Positions 1 through 7,031 of a DNA stretch of 9,629 bases are shown here, one piece after another (the stretch's first letter is position 1; each line of letters starts with the position of its first letter). Below the pieces are notes generated by a model that ran no database searches, was not told the origin of the DNA, and saw only the letters and a list, made by a program, of their open reading frames with translations. Location of the stretch: contig JAISEW010000160.1 of the NCBI GenBank assembly GCA_031263945.1, positions 1-9,629 of the forward strand, written 5' to 3'. A program made the translations under genes and the position numbers. The DNA comes from Gracilibacteraceae bacterium. Lineage in GTDB: Bacteria; Bacillota; Desulfitobacteriia; Desulfitobacteriales; Syntrophobotulaceae.

Positions 1-2
1 AA

Positions 3-116
3 AAAGGAAAGGGGATCCTGCCGGCGCTGGTAAAAGTCGCGGGCTGGGCGGTGGAGGATATGCAAGGCGAAGCCGCGTGCGGCTCGCTGTGCGATAAATG
101 TCAGGTAACGCAATAG
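3..116 (+). CDS. C-terminal fragment of an unidentified protein with a Cys-rich tail
   Basis: The frame is open from the left edge to a TAG at 114-116 and encodes about 37 residues. G/C is frequent at third codon positions, as in the genes downstream, which supports real coding. The visible peptide includes GILPALVKVAGWAVEDMQG and ends in ACGSLCDKCQVTQ. The cysteine pattern C-x3-C-x2-C within the last 12 residues could bind a metal or an Fe-S cluster. That spacing is also the radical-SAM signature, but in that family it lies near the N-terminus, so I do not infer that activity. In many Firmicutes truB and ribF precede rpsO, but I do not recognise this tail as either. The 5' part is outside the window and I assign no function. 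The gene is separated from rpsO by a promoter, so the two are probably not co-regulated. Confidence 0.5.
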   Translation, partial: KGKGILPALVKVAGWAVEDMQGEAACGSLCDKCQVTQ

Positions 117-171
117 ACGCGATCCGGCCTTAGGGACTGTTTATGAAATAATAGCTATAATGGCGCAGCAC

Positions 172-200
172 TTGCGCGGCGTATATTCGTATGATATAAT
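172..200 (+). promoter_or_regulatory. sigma-A-type promoter of rpsO with extended -10
   Basis: A perfect TATAAT lies at 195-200. It is preceded by TG at 192-193, giving the extended -10 form TGnTATAAT. A weak -35, TTGCGC, lies at 172-177 with a 17-bp spacer. The extended -10 would compensate for the poor -35. Transcription would start near 207, giving a leader of about 80 nt before rpsO. A second TATAAT at 156-161 has no convincing -35 at the right distance and is less likely to be used. Confidence 0.65.
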
Positions 201-218
201 ATTCCAAAAGGAACCTCC

Positions 219-246
219 GGCTCGGTCGGCCGAATCTCCGACGGCC
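219..246 (+). promoter_or_regulatory. GC-rich hairpin in the rpsO leader, possible S15 autoregulatory site
   Basis: GTCGG (225-229) pairs with CCGAC (238-242) around an 8-nt loop. GGC (219-221) can pair with GCC (244-246) across a small internal loop. The structure lies between the predicted transcription start and the rpsO ribosome-binding site. In several bacteria S15 represses its own mRNA through leader structures of varied shape, so this is a reasonable candidate. The sequence shows only the potential stem; the regulatory role is inference. Confidence 0.3.
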
Positions 247-289
247 CACTTAGCGGCAGGTCTAAATCATTAAAACGGAGGGACCAAAA

Positions 290-556
290 ATGTTAAACGC
301 CGAGAAAAAGAAAGAAATCATCGTTAGATTTCAGCAGCACGAAGGGGATACCGGTTCGCCGGAAGTGCAGATCGCCATCCTGACCGCGCGGATAACGGAG
401 CTGACAGAACATTTTAAAATACACAAGAAAGACCATCACTCGCGCCGCGGTTTGCTGAAACTTGTCGGCCAGAGGCGCGCCCTGCTCAATTATTTGATGA
501 AAAACGACTTTAACCGCTACAGGACCATAGTGCAGGAATTGGGATTAAGAAGGTAA
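290..556 (+). CDS. rpsO: 30S ribosomal protein S15
   Basis: This is a complete 88-residue S15, the usual length for the family. S15 is a primary binder of the 16S rRNA central domain and helps nucleate assembly of the 30S platform. Family hallmarks are visible: the GDTGSPEVQIA segment (residues 19-29), the L-T-E-H-F-K-x-H-K-K-D-H-H-S-R-R-G-L stretch in the middle, and the C-terminal Y-x-x-x-x-x-x-L-G-L-R-R end. The ATG start is set by a strong Shine-Dalgarno sequence, GGAGGGA at 277-283, six bases upstream. The gene has its own promoter and leader, and an intrinsic terminator follows 30 bases after the stop. It therefore probably makes a separate short mRNA, with pnp expressed partly by readthrough, as in the common rpsO-pnp arrangement. 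Identification is secure. Confidence 0.98.
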   Translation: MLNAEKKKEIIVRFQQHEGDTGSPEVQIAILTARITELTEHFKIHKKDHHSRRGLLKLVGQRRALLNYLMKNDFNRYRTIVQELGLRR

Positions 557-586
557 TATCTCTGCGGCTTGCCGAGAGAAAACGCG

Positions 587-617
587 CCGGGAGCAAATGT
601 TCCCGGTTTGCTTTTTT
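587..617 (+). terminator. intrinsic terminator between rpsO and pnp
   Basis: CCGGGAGC (587-594) pairs with GTTCCCGG (599-606) in an 8-bp stem with one G-T pair and an AAAT loop. It is followed by TTTGCTTTTTT (607-617). A weaker hairpin, CGGCTTGCCG flanked by TCT/AGA (561-577), lies just upstream. The interruption of the T-tract by GC may allow some readthrough into pnp. Confidence 0.85.
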
Positions 618-656
618 ATGCGCCGCGGCAGGAAAACAAAACGCGGATGTCGAAAT

Positions 657-683
657 TTGCACGGATTAAATGAATTATAAATA
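657..683 (+). promoter_or_regulatory. weak candidate promoter for pnp and the downstream operon
   Basis: TTGCAC (657-662) resembles a -35 element. The AT-rich stretch TTATAAATATGAA follows, with TAAATA at 678-683 (15-bp spacer) and TATAAA at 676-681 (13-bp spacer). Neither spacing is ideal. A promoter here is plausible because a terminator precedes pnp, but the elements are poor and readthrough from rpsO may suffice. Confidence 0.25.
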
Positions 684-708
684 TGAAGGAATTTAAGGAG
701 GATTCAAG

Positions 709-2841
709 GTGACGCACGCGATTATTGAGCGTTCACTCGAAATTGGCGGACGCAGGATGAGTATTGAAACGGGGCGGATCGGCCGGCAGGCCGGCGGCGC
801 CGTTTTATTGCGCTATGAGGACACCGTGGTGGCCGCTTTCGCCACCGGCAGCGCCAAACCGCGGGAAGGGATAGATTTTTTCCCGTTGACGGTGGACGTG
901 GAGGAAAGATTTTACGCCGTGGGCAAGATCCCCGGTGGTTTTATCAAAAGAGAAGGCCGGCCGAGCGAGCGCTCCGTCCTGAACGCGCGCCTGATCGACC
1001 GCCCGGTGCGCCCGCTTTTTCCCGCCGGCTACCGCAACGACGTGCAGATCGTGGCGATGATCCTTTCCGTCGATCAGGACTGCCCTACGGACGTATCGGC
1101 CGTCAACGCGGCTTCCGCGGCTCTGACCCTCTCGGACATCCCTTTCGAGGGGCCGGTGGGCGCCGTGACCGTCGGCTATGACGGGAAGGATTTTATCCTC
1201 AACCCCACCGTGGCGCAGGCGGCGGAAAGTCTCATGCATCTGACCGTAGCCGGCACGGCGGACGCCGTCATGATGGTCGAGGCCGGCGCGCGGGAAGTGT
1301 CGGAAGAAGTCATGCTGGAGGCGATCCTGTTCGGCCATGAAGCCGTAAAACGCGTAGTGGCTTTCATCAGCGATTTCCGGGCCGAAGCGCTGACGCTCGG
1401 TCTGGCTAAACCGAAGCTCAACGTGGAATTCGCCGGTTATGACCCGGCGCTCACGGAGCGGATAGACGCTCTGGCTTATGACCGGCTCGACGGCGCCGTG
1501 CGGACCACGGAAAAGAAAGCGCGGGAGACGGCGGTGGACGCCGTGAAAGAGGAGACGCTCGCGGCTTTGGCCGCCGAACTGGGCGAAGATCCGGATAAAA
1601 AGAAAGAAGCCGAGCATATTTTGGAGGACGCCGTTCATAAGATCGTGCGCCGTCTCATCTCAGTGGAGCATATCCGCCCGGACGGGCGCGCGCTGGACGA
1701 AGTGCGGCCGCTGGAAATCGAAGCCGGCGTGCTGCCCAGAGCGCACGGCAGCGGGCTGTTCACGCGCGGGCAGACCCAGGTGCTGACCGTCGCCACGCTG
1801 GGGGCCTCCAGTGACGAGCAGATCATCGACGGGCTGGGCCTTGAGGAATCCAAACGCTACATGCATCATTATAATTTTCCTCCGTTCAGCGTCGGGGAAA
1901 CGCGGCCCATGCGCAGTCCCGGCCGGCGGGAGATCGGGCACGGCAGTCTCGCGGAGCGGGCTTTGCTGCCGGTCATCCCCTCTGTGGAAAAATTTCCCTA
2001 TACACTGCGCCTCGTTTCCGAAGTGCTTGAGTCAAACGGCTCCAGTTCCATGGCCTCCGTCTGCGGCAGCACTCTGGCCCTGATGGACGCCGGCGTGCCT
2101 GTCTCGGCGCCGGTGGCGGGCATCGCCATGGGGCTCATCAAGGAAGAAGGGCAGATCGCCATCCTCACGGACATCCAGGGACTGGAAGATCATGACGGCG
2201 ACATGGATTTCAAAGTGGCGGGGACCGCCGCCGGGGTGACGGCTCTCCAGATGGACATTAAAATCAAGGGCGTGGACAAGGAGGTGCTGAGCCGGGCTTT
2301 GGCGCAGGCCAAAAAAGGGCGGCTGTTCATCCTGGAGCAGATGCTGGCCGTGCTGCCGCAGAGCCGCGGCGATCTTTCGCCTTACGCGCCCCGCATTATT
2401 TCCATGATGATCCATCCCGATAAAATACGCGACGTCATCGGTTCCGGCGGGAAGATCATCAAGAAAATAGTGGAAGAAACCGGGGCCAAAATAGATATCG
2501 AAGACGACGGGCGCGTGTTTATAGCGGCCATCGACGGCAGGGCCGGCGAGAAAGCCATGAAAATAATCGAGTCGCTGACCGAGGAGCCGGAAGTCGGGCG
2601 GATCTATAAAGGCAAGGTCGTGCGCGTCATGGATTTTGGCGCTTTTGTCGAAATAATCCCCGGCGTCATGGGCTCGTCCGGCAAGGACGGGCTGGTGCAT
2701 ATTTCGGAACTGGACGTCGGCCGCGTGGCCAAAGTCGAGGATGTGGTGCGGCTGGGCGATGAAATAATGGTCAAAGCCATCGGCATCGATAAACAGGGCC
2801 GCTTGAAGCTGTCGCGCCGCGAAGCGATGGGCAAAAGGTAA
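709..2841 (+). CDS. pnp: polynucleotide phosphorylase (polyribonucleotide nucleotidyltransferase)
   Basis: PNPase is a cytosolic trimer that degrades RNA 3'-to-5' using phosphate and can also add nucleotides. The 710 residues match the normal bacterial length. Order of domains: first RNase PH-like core (about 10-145), all-helical linker (about 150-310), second RNase PH core (about 320-550), KH domain (about 567-625, GSGGK loop at 578-582) and S1 domain (about 630-704). The active-site region GLEDHDGDMDFKV carries D494 and D500, which by spacing match the catalytic aspartates D486 and D492 of the E. coli enzyme. HGSGLFTRGQTQ and ESNGSSSMASVCGS are further core signatures. The start is GTG, fixed by AAGGAGGA at 695-702 seven bases upstream. 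One oddity is about six extra residues (V653-G658) in the S1 domain between PG and KDGLVHIS. Five bases separate it from the next gene. Confidence 0.98.
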   Translation: MTHAIIERSLEIGGRRMSIETGRIGRQAGGAVLLRYEDTVVAAFATGSAKPREGIDFFPLTVDVEERFYAVGKIPGGFIKREGRPSERSVLNARLIDRPVRPLFPAGYRNDVQIVAMILSVDQDCPTDVSAVNAASAALTLSDIPFEGPVGAVTVGYDGKDFILNPTVAQAAESLMHLTVAGTADAVMMVEAGAREVSEEVMLEAILFGHEAVKRVVAFISDFRAEALTLGLAKPKLNVEFAGYDPALTERIDALAYDRLDGAVRTTEKKARETAVDAVKEETLAALAAELGEDPDKKKEAEHILEDAVHKIVRRLISVEHIRPDGRALDEVRPLEIEAGVLPRAHGSGLFTRGQTQVLTVATLGASSDEQIIDGLGLEESKRYMHHYNFPPFSVGETRPMRSPGRREIGHGSLAERALLPVIPSVEKFPYTLRLVSEVLESNGSSSMASVCGSTLALMDAGVPVSAPVAGIAMGLIKEEGQIAILTDIQGLEDHDGDMDFKVAGTAAGVTALQMDIKIKGVDKEVLSRALAQAKKGRLFILEQMLAVLPQSRGDLSPYAPRIISMMIHPDKIRDVIGSGGKIIKKIVEETGAKIDIEDDGRVFIAAIDGRAGEKAMKIIESLTEEPEVGRIYKGKVVRVMDFGAFVEIIPGVMGSSGKDGLVHISELDVGRVAKVEDVVRLGDEIMVKAIGIDKQGRLKLSRREAMGKR

Positions 2842-2846
2842 GCGGC

Positions 2847-4118
2847 ATGACGGAAAAAACGGTTTTGCCTAACGGCGTGCGAGTGGTCAGCGAGGAATTG
2901 CCGCATATGCGCTCCGTCGCCCTCGGTATCTGGATCGGCGCGGGCTCGCGCTGTGAGCGGGAAAAACTCAGCGGCGCCTCTCATTTCGCCGAGCATATGC
3001 TGTTCAAAGGCACTGAGAAACGCGGCGCCCGGCAGATCGCCGAGGAACTGGACGCGGTGGGCGGGCAGATCAACGCTTTCACCGGGCGGGAGACCACTTG
3101 TTTTTACGCGCGGGTGCTGGACGAAGACATCGGCGTCGCCGCGGACGTGCTGACGGACATGTTTTTCCACTCTGTGTTCGATCCGGCGGAGATGGAAAAG
3201 GAAAAACATGTCATTTTAGAAGAGATAAAAATGTACGAAGACACGCCGGATGATTTGATTTTGGACCTTTTTACCGAAAACCTGTGGCGCGGCCACGCTC
3301 TGGGCCGCTCCGTGCTGGGAAACGCCGAGGCTCTGTCCGGGCTGACCCGCGCCGACATGCTGGGATATTTGGCGGCCAATTACACGCCGGAGCGGATCAT
3401 AATCGCGGTGGCCGGAAAATTCCGCCCGCGGGAGATGACGGAATTGCTCGCGCCTTTTGCCGAACTGAACCGCCCCGCCGCCGCCCCCGACCGCCGCCGC
3501 CCGGAAACCGGGACCGTCCGCCGCCATTATCCCAAAGACATCGAGCAGACGCATATCATCGTCGGCGGGCCGGCTTTGCCCGTTCGGCATGAGGATATTT
3601 ACACCCTGTCCATGATCAATAATATACTGGGCGTGGGCATGAGTTCTGAATTGTTCCAAGAGATCAGGGAAAAACGCGGGCTGGTCTACGACGTACATTC
3701 TCTGGTCGGCGCCTATCAGGACGCCGGCCTGTTCGGCATATACGCCGGCACGGCCCCGGAAAAAAGCGAAGAAGTGATCCGCGCCGTTTTGGCCGAAGGG
3801 GAAAAGCTGAAGCAATACGGCGTGAGCGAGGAGAAGCTGGCGCGGACTTTTACGCAAATGAAAGGCAATATGTTTCTCGGCCTCGAATCGGTGAGCGGGG
3901 TGATGAACCGGATCGGCAAAATGGAGATTGATTACGGCGAAGTGAAAACGGCGGAAGCGGTGCTGGCGGAATTGCAAAAAGTGACGCCGGCCGACGTGAG
4001 CCGGGTCTGGAGCGGATTGTGGCGCCGGGACAACCTGAGCGTGATCACTTTAGGCGGTGAGGACGAAGGTTTCGGCGACGGCTGGCATGATCTGGTCATG
4101 AGGGAAACAACTCCGTGA
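2847..4118 (+). CDS. M16-family zinc metallopeptidase (processing-peptidase-like)
   Basis: The 423-residue protein is a single-chain M16B peptidase of normal length, related to the mitochondrial processing peptidase beta subunit and to B. subtilis MlpA. The inverted zinc motif H-F-A-E-H is at residues 46-50 (two His ligands and the catalytic Glu). The third ligand is E125 or E126 in VILEEIKMYED. The C-terminal half has GMSSELFQEIREKRGLVYDV (R277, Y281), the Arg/Tyr region conserved in active family members. No signal peptide or membrane segment is seen, so it is probably cytoplasmic. It starts 5 bases after pnp, with an AAGGTAAG ribosome-binding site overlapping the pnp stop, and its TGA overlaps the dut GTG by four bases. 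Its place behind pnp is common in Firmicutes. The physiological substrate cannot be told from sequence. Confidence 0.93.
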   Translation: MTEKTVLPNGVRVVSEELPHMRSVALGIWIGAGSRCEREKLSGASHFAEHMLFKGTEKRGARQIAEELDAVGGQINAFTGRETTCFYARVLDEDIGVAADVLTDMFFHSVFDPAEMEKEKHVILEEIKMYEDTPDDLILDLFTENLWRGHALGRSVLGNAEALSGLTRADMLGYLAANYTPERIIIAVAGKFRPREMTELLAPFAELNRPAAAPDRRRPETGTVRRHYPKDIEQTHIIVGGPALPVRHEDIYTLSMINNILGVGMSSELFQEIREKRGLVYDVHSLVGAYQDAGLFGIYAGTAPEKSEEVIRAVLAEGEKLKQYGVSEEKLARTFTQMKGNMFLGLESVSGVMNRIGKMEIDYGEVKTAEAVLAELQKVTPADVSRVWSGLWRRDNLSVITLGGEDEGFGDGWHDLVMRETTP

Positions 4119-4561
4119 ACGCCTTGCCGGTCAAAGTTAAAACGCTGCGCCCGGAAGCCCGCCCGCCTTTTTACGCCAGCGCCGGCGCCGCGGGCGCGGA
4201 TCTGTACGCCTGTCTGCCGGAGCCTTTAGTTCTGGCCCCGGGTCAGCGCGGTCTGGCGCCTACCGGCGTCGCTTTGGAGATGACCGAATCCGGTCACGCC
4301 GCTCTGATTTTTGCCCGCAGCGGATTGGCAGCCCGAGGTCTCGCTCTCGCGAACGGCGTCGGTGTTGTGGATGAGGATTACCGGGGCGAGGTATGCGTCC
4401 CGCTGGTCAATCTGGGGCGGGAGACGATCACTCTCCGTTCCGGCGAGCGCGTCGCCCAGATGGTGTTCGTGCCGGCGCGGCGGGCTTTGTTCCTCCCGGA
4501 GGAAAATCTGACCGCCACGGAGCGGGGGAGCGGCGGTTTTGGCTCGACCGGAAAATCATGA
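4115..4561 (+). CDS. dut: deoxyuridine 5'-triphosphate nucleotidohydrolase (dUTPase)
   Basis: This enzyme hydrolyses dUTP to dUMP and pyrophosphate, which keeps uracil out of DNA and supplies dUMP for thymidylate synthesis. The 148-residue length fits the homotrimeric all-beta family. All five conserved motifs are present in order: AGADLYA (26-32), ARSGLA (67-72), GVVDEDYRGE (83-92) with presumed catalytic D86, GERVAQMVF (110-118) and the glycine-rich RGSGGFGSTG (137-146) that closes over the substrate. The start is GTG at 4115, overlapping the peptidase stop as GTGA, with GAGGGA at 4100-4105 as ribosome-binding site. This suggests translational coupling. Nothing points to a phage origin: composition and context match the neighbours. 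Confidence 0.97.
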   Translation: MNALPVKVKTLRPEARPPFYASAGAAGADLYACLPEPLVLAPGQRGLAPTGVALEMTESGHAALIFARSGLAARGLALANGVGVVDEDYRGEVCVPLVNLGRETITLRSGERVAQMVFVPARRALFLPEENLTATERGSGGFGSTGKS

Positions 4562-4577
4562 CGACGGAGGAACGGAT

Positions 4578-5369
4578 GTGATAAAAGTTTATATGGCCGG
4601 CGCCTGCGGCCAAATGGGGCGCGTGGTGATTGAAACCTTGCTGCGGCAAGCCGATATGGAGTTGGCGGGCGCAGCCGATGTCCTGGGGGAAGGGCGGGAA
4701 TTGCCGCTCCCGGCTGGCCGGCCGCCTTTGCGTCTGGCCAGCCGGCCGGAGCGGGAAACCCTGCGAACGCTGGGAGCGGAAGTAATGGTGGATTTTACCG
4801 GGCCGGAGGCCGCGAGCCGTAACGCCGCCGAGGCCCTCCACGCTGGCGCCGTGCCGGTGATCGGTTCCACCGGTCTGGATGAAGACGCCATGACTGAGCT
4901 GCGGCGGCTGAGCCGGGAAAAAGGGATTGGCGTGTTTATCGCCCCGAATTTCGCTTTGGGCGCTATTCTCATGATGAAATTTGCCGAGCAGGCAGCCGCC
5001 TATTTTCCCGATGTGGAAATCATCGAAATGCACCACGACCGTAAATTAGACGCCCCTTCCGGCACGGCGCTGCGCACGGCGGAATGGATCGCCCGCGCCC
5101 GCTCTCCCAAACGGCAGGGCCGCGCGGGGGAAAGTGAAAAACTGCCGGGCGCGCGGGGCGGCGATTTCGAGGGGATGCGCATCCACGCCGTCAGACTGCC
5201 GGGGCTGGAAGCGCATCAGACAGTGATTTTCGCCGGCGCCGGCCAGTCGCTCACGATCCGGCACGACGCCTACAGCCGCGAGACGTACATGCCCGGCGTC
5301 ATGCTGGCTGTCAGGAAATCGCGGGGACTCAAGGATTTTGTCGTCGGGTTGGAGAATTTTTTGGATTGA
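4578..5369 (+). CDS. dapB: 4-hydroxy-tetrahydrodipicolinate reductase
   Basis: DapB performs the NAD(P)H-dependent reduction step in the diaminopimelate/lysine pathway, feeding both cell wall and protein synthesis. From GTG 4578 the protein has 263 residues, normal for the family. The N-terminal Rossmann motif is GACGQMGR (8-15). The substrate-binding and catalytic segment is HHDRKLDAPSGTA (152-164), with H152 as likely acid/base, K156, and the SGT phosphate/carboxylate-binding loop. IAPNFALGAILMMK and the C-terminal RLPGLEAHQ and SLTIRHD are also typical. The frame is open further upstream to an ATG at 4539, but that start lies inside dut and lacks a ribosome-binding site. GTG 4578 has GGAGG at 4566-4570 with 7-base spacing and begins exactly at the expected first beta strand. 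An out-of-frame ATG-TGA overlaps this start. Confidence 0.96.
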   Translation: MIKVYMAGACGQMGRVVIETLLRQADMELAGAADVLGEGRELPLPAGRPPLRLASRPERETLRTLGAEVMVDFTGPEAASRNAAEALHAGAVPVIGSTGLDEDAMTELRRLSREKGIGVFIAPNFALGAILMMKFAEQAAAYFPDVEIIEMHHDRKLDAPSGTALRTAEWIARARSPKRQGRAGESEKLPGARGGDFEGMRIHAVRLPGLEAHQTVIFAGAGQSLTIRHDAYSRETYMPGVMLAVRKSRGLKDFVVGLENFLD

Positions 5370-5378
5370 GGTGACGGG

Positions 5379-7031
5379 ATGGAACACGCGGAATTGGCCG
5401 CGCTCCTCTTTCCGCATATCAATAAAAAACTGGCGGATTATGAGGATATATACCCGCCCCGCCGTCTGCCGGCCGGCGCGCCGGTGACGCGGCTCGGCCC
5501 CAGCCCGACCGGGTTTATCCATCTGGGTAATCTGTACGGAGCGCTGGCGGACGAGCGTTTGGCTCATCAAAGCGGCGGCCTTTTTTTGTTGCGGGTCGAG
5601 GACACGGATGAAAAGCGGGAAACGCCGGGGGCGGTCGAGGCGCTCATCGACGCGCTCGCTTATTTCGGTCTGCGTTTTGACGAGGGGGCGGCGGCGGATG
5701 GGGAGCGGGGAAACTACGGTCCTTACCGGCAAAGCCGGCGGGCGGAGTTATATCAGACCGCGGCGCGCGCCTTAACGGAACGCGGTCTGGCTTACCCCTG
5801 TTTCTGCTCGGAAGAGGAACTGCGGGAGATCCGGGCGGCGCAAACGGCGGCGGGCGCCAATCCCGGTTATTACGGGCCCTGGGCCAGGCACCGCTCTCTG
5901 CCGCCGGAGGAAGTCAAGCGGCGCCTCGAAAAGGGAGAGCCTTTTGTCCTGCGCTGGCGCGCCCCGGCGGCGGGCGGGGAGATCACGGCGCCGGACGCCA
6001 TCCGCGGCCCGCTGGTTTTACCGGCAAACGATCAGGATATAGTGCTGCTCAAATCGAACGGCATCCCCACCTACCATTTCGCGCATGTGGTAGATGATCA
6101 TTTTATGCGGGTGACTCACGTCGTGCGCGGAGAAGAATGGCTGCCCTCTCTGCCGGTCCACACGCAGATATTTGCCGCCCTGGGCTGGGAGCAGCCGGTT
6201 TACTGCCACACGCCTTTGCTCCTGAAAATGGAAGCCGGCGGCAAACGCAAGCTTTCCAAGCGCAAAGACCCCGAGCTGGCGCTGGATTTTTATCGGCGGG
6301 AAGGCTATCATCCGCTGGCGGTGCGCGAATACCTGATGACTATTTTGAATTCCGGCTATGAGGAGTGGCGGCTCGGCCATCCGGACGCCCCAATGGAAAA
6401 ATTTCCCTTCGATTTGGCGAAAATAGGTTCTTCCGGGGCGCTTTTTGATCTGCAAAAACTGAACGACATCAGCAAAAACGTGTTTGCCGCGCTGCCGCCG
6501 GCGGAAACAGCCGATTTTCTCCGCCGGTGGGCCGAAGCCTGGCGGCCGGAGACGGCGGCGCTGTGGGCGGCGGACCGGGAATACCTGACCGCGATCGCGG
6601 CGATCGGCCGCCGGGAAGCCAATCCGCGCAAGGATTTCATTTATGGGGCTCAGATTTTTTCGTTCATCAGTTTTTTCTTTGACGAATATTTCACGCCGGA
6701 AGATCCGCTGCCGGCCAATGTGAGCGCGGCGGAAGCGTGGCGCCTGCTGGAAGGGTATCTGGCCGTTTACGATCACGCCGCGGACCGGGAAAGCTGGTTT
6801 GCCGGGGTGAAGCGGCTGGCGGCGGTAAGCGGCTATGCGGAAAAACCCAAAGATTATAAAAAACAGCCGGAGTCGTACAAAGGTCATGTCGGCGACGTGA
6901 GCGCGGTCATCCGTCTGGCCCTCAGCGGGCGGAAAAATTCTCCCGACCTGTGGGAAATACAGCAGGTGATGGGAGAAGAACGCGTTCGCCGCCGGCTCGC
7001 CGCGGCGGCGCAGTATGACTGGCCGCTCTGA
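5379..7031 (+). CDS. gltX: glutamate-tRNA ligase, divergent ~550-residue clostridial type
   Basis: This class I aminoacyl-tRNA synthetase charges tRNA with glutamate. The HIGH motif is HLGN (48-51) in RLGPSPTGFIHLGNL, and the KMSKS motif is KLSKR (291-295), followed by KDPE. Other core features are FLLRVEDTDEKRE, GPYRQSRRAELY, PTYHFAHVVDDH and THVVRGEEWL. With 550 residues and about 35 residues before the HIGH loop it is longer than the common ~480-residue bacterial GluRS and resembles the variant I know from clostridia. A partial zinc site is present: C141 and C143 in YPCFC, with H171 (ARHR) where I expect Cys in relatives. The ATG is 9 bases after dapB, with GAGGTG at 5368-5373. It overlaps tilS by 17 bases. 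Whether it also glutamylates tRNA-Gln depends on genes outside this window. Confidence 0.93.
   Translation: MEHAELAALLFPHINKKLADYEDIYPPRRLPAGAPVTRLGPSPTGFIHLGNLYGALADERLAHQSGGLFLLRVEDTDEKRETPGAVEALIDALAYFGLRFDEGAAADGERGNYGPYRQSRRAELYQTAARALTERGLAYPCFCSEEELREIRAAQTAAGANPGYYGPWARHRSLPPEEVKRRLEKGEPFVLRWRAPAAGGEITAPDAIRGPLVLPANDQDIVLLKSNGIPTYHFAHVVDDHFMRVTHVVRGEEWLPSLPVHTQIFAALGWEQPVYCHTPLLLKMEAGGKRKLSKRKDPELALDFYRREGYHPLAVREYLMTILNSGYEEWRLGHPDAPMEKFPFDLAKIGSSGALFDLQKLNDISKNVFAALPPAETADFLRRWAEAWRPETAALWAADREYLTAIAAIGRREANPRKDFIYGAQIFSFISFFFDEYFTPEDPLPANVSAAEAWRLLEGYLAVYDHAADRESWFAGVKRLAAVSGYAEKPKDYKKQPESYKGHVGDVSAVIRLALSGRKNSPDLWEIQQVMGEERVRRRLAAAAQYDWPL

Noticed and set aside
78..116. Radical-SAM assignment for the Cx3Cx2C tail
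   Set aside because: The motif sits at the extreme C-terminus with no surrounding radical-SAM barrel, whereas the family motif is N-terminal.
805..1638. Long minus-strand open frame (277 codons) opposite pnp, and similar ones opposite the peptidase, gltX and tilS
   Set aside because: These are shadows caused by high GC in third positions. Their translations are Arg/His/Gly-rich without family motifs, while the + strand frames encode clearly conserved enzymes.
4539..4577. Longer dapB start at ATG 4539 (adds 13 residues)
   Set aside because: It lies inside dut, has no ribosome-binding site, and the added residues precede the conserved Rossmann strand. GTG 4578 has a strong GGAGG site.
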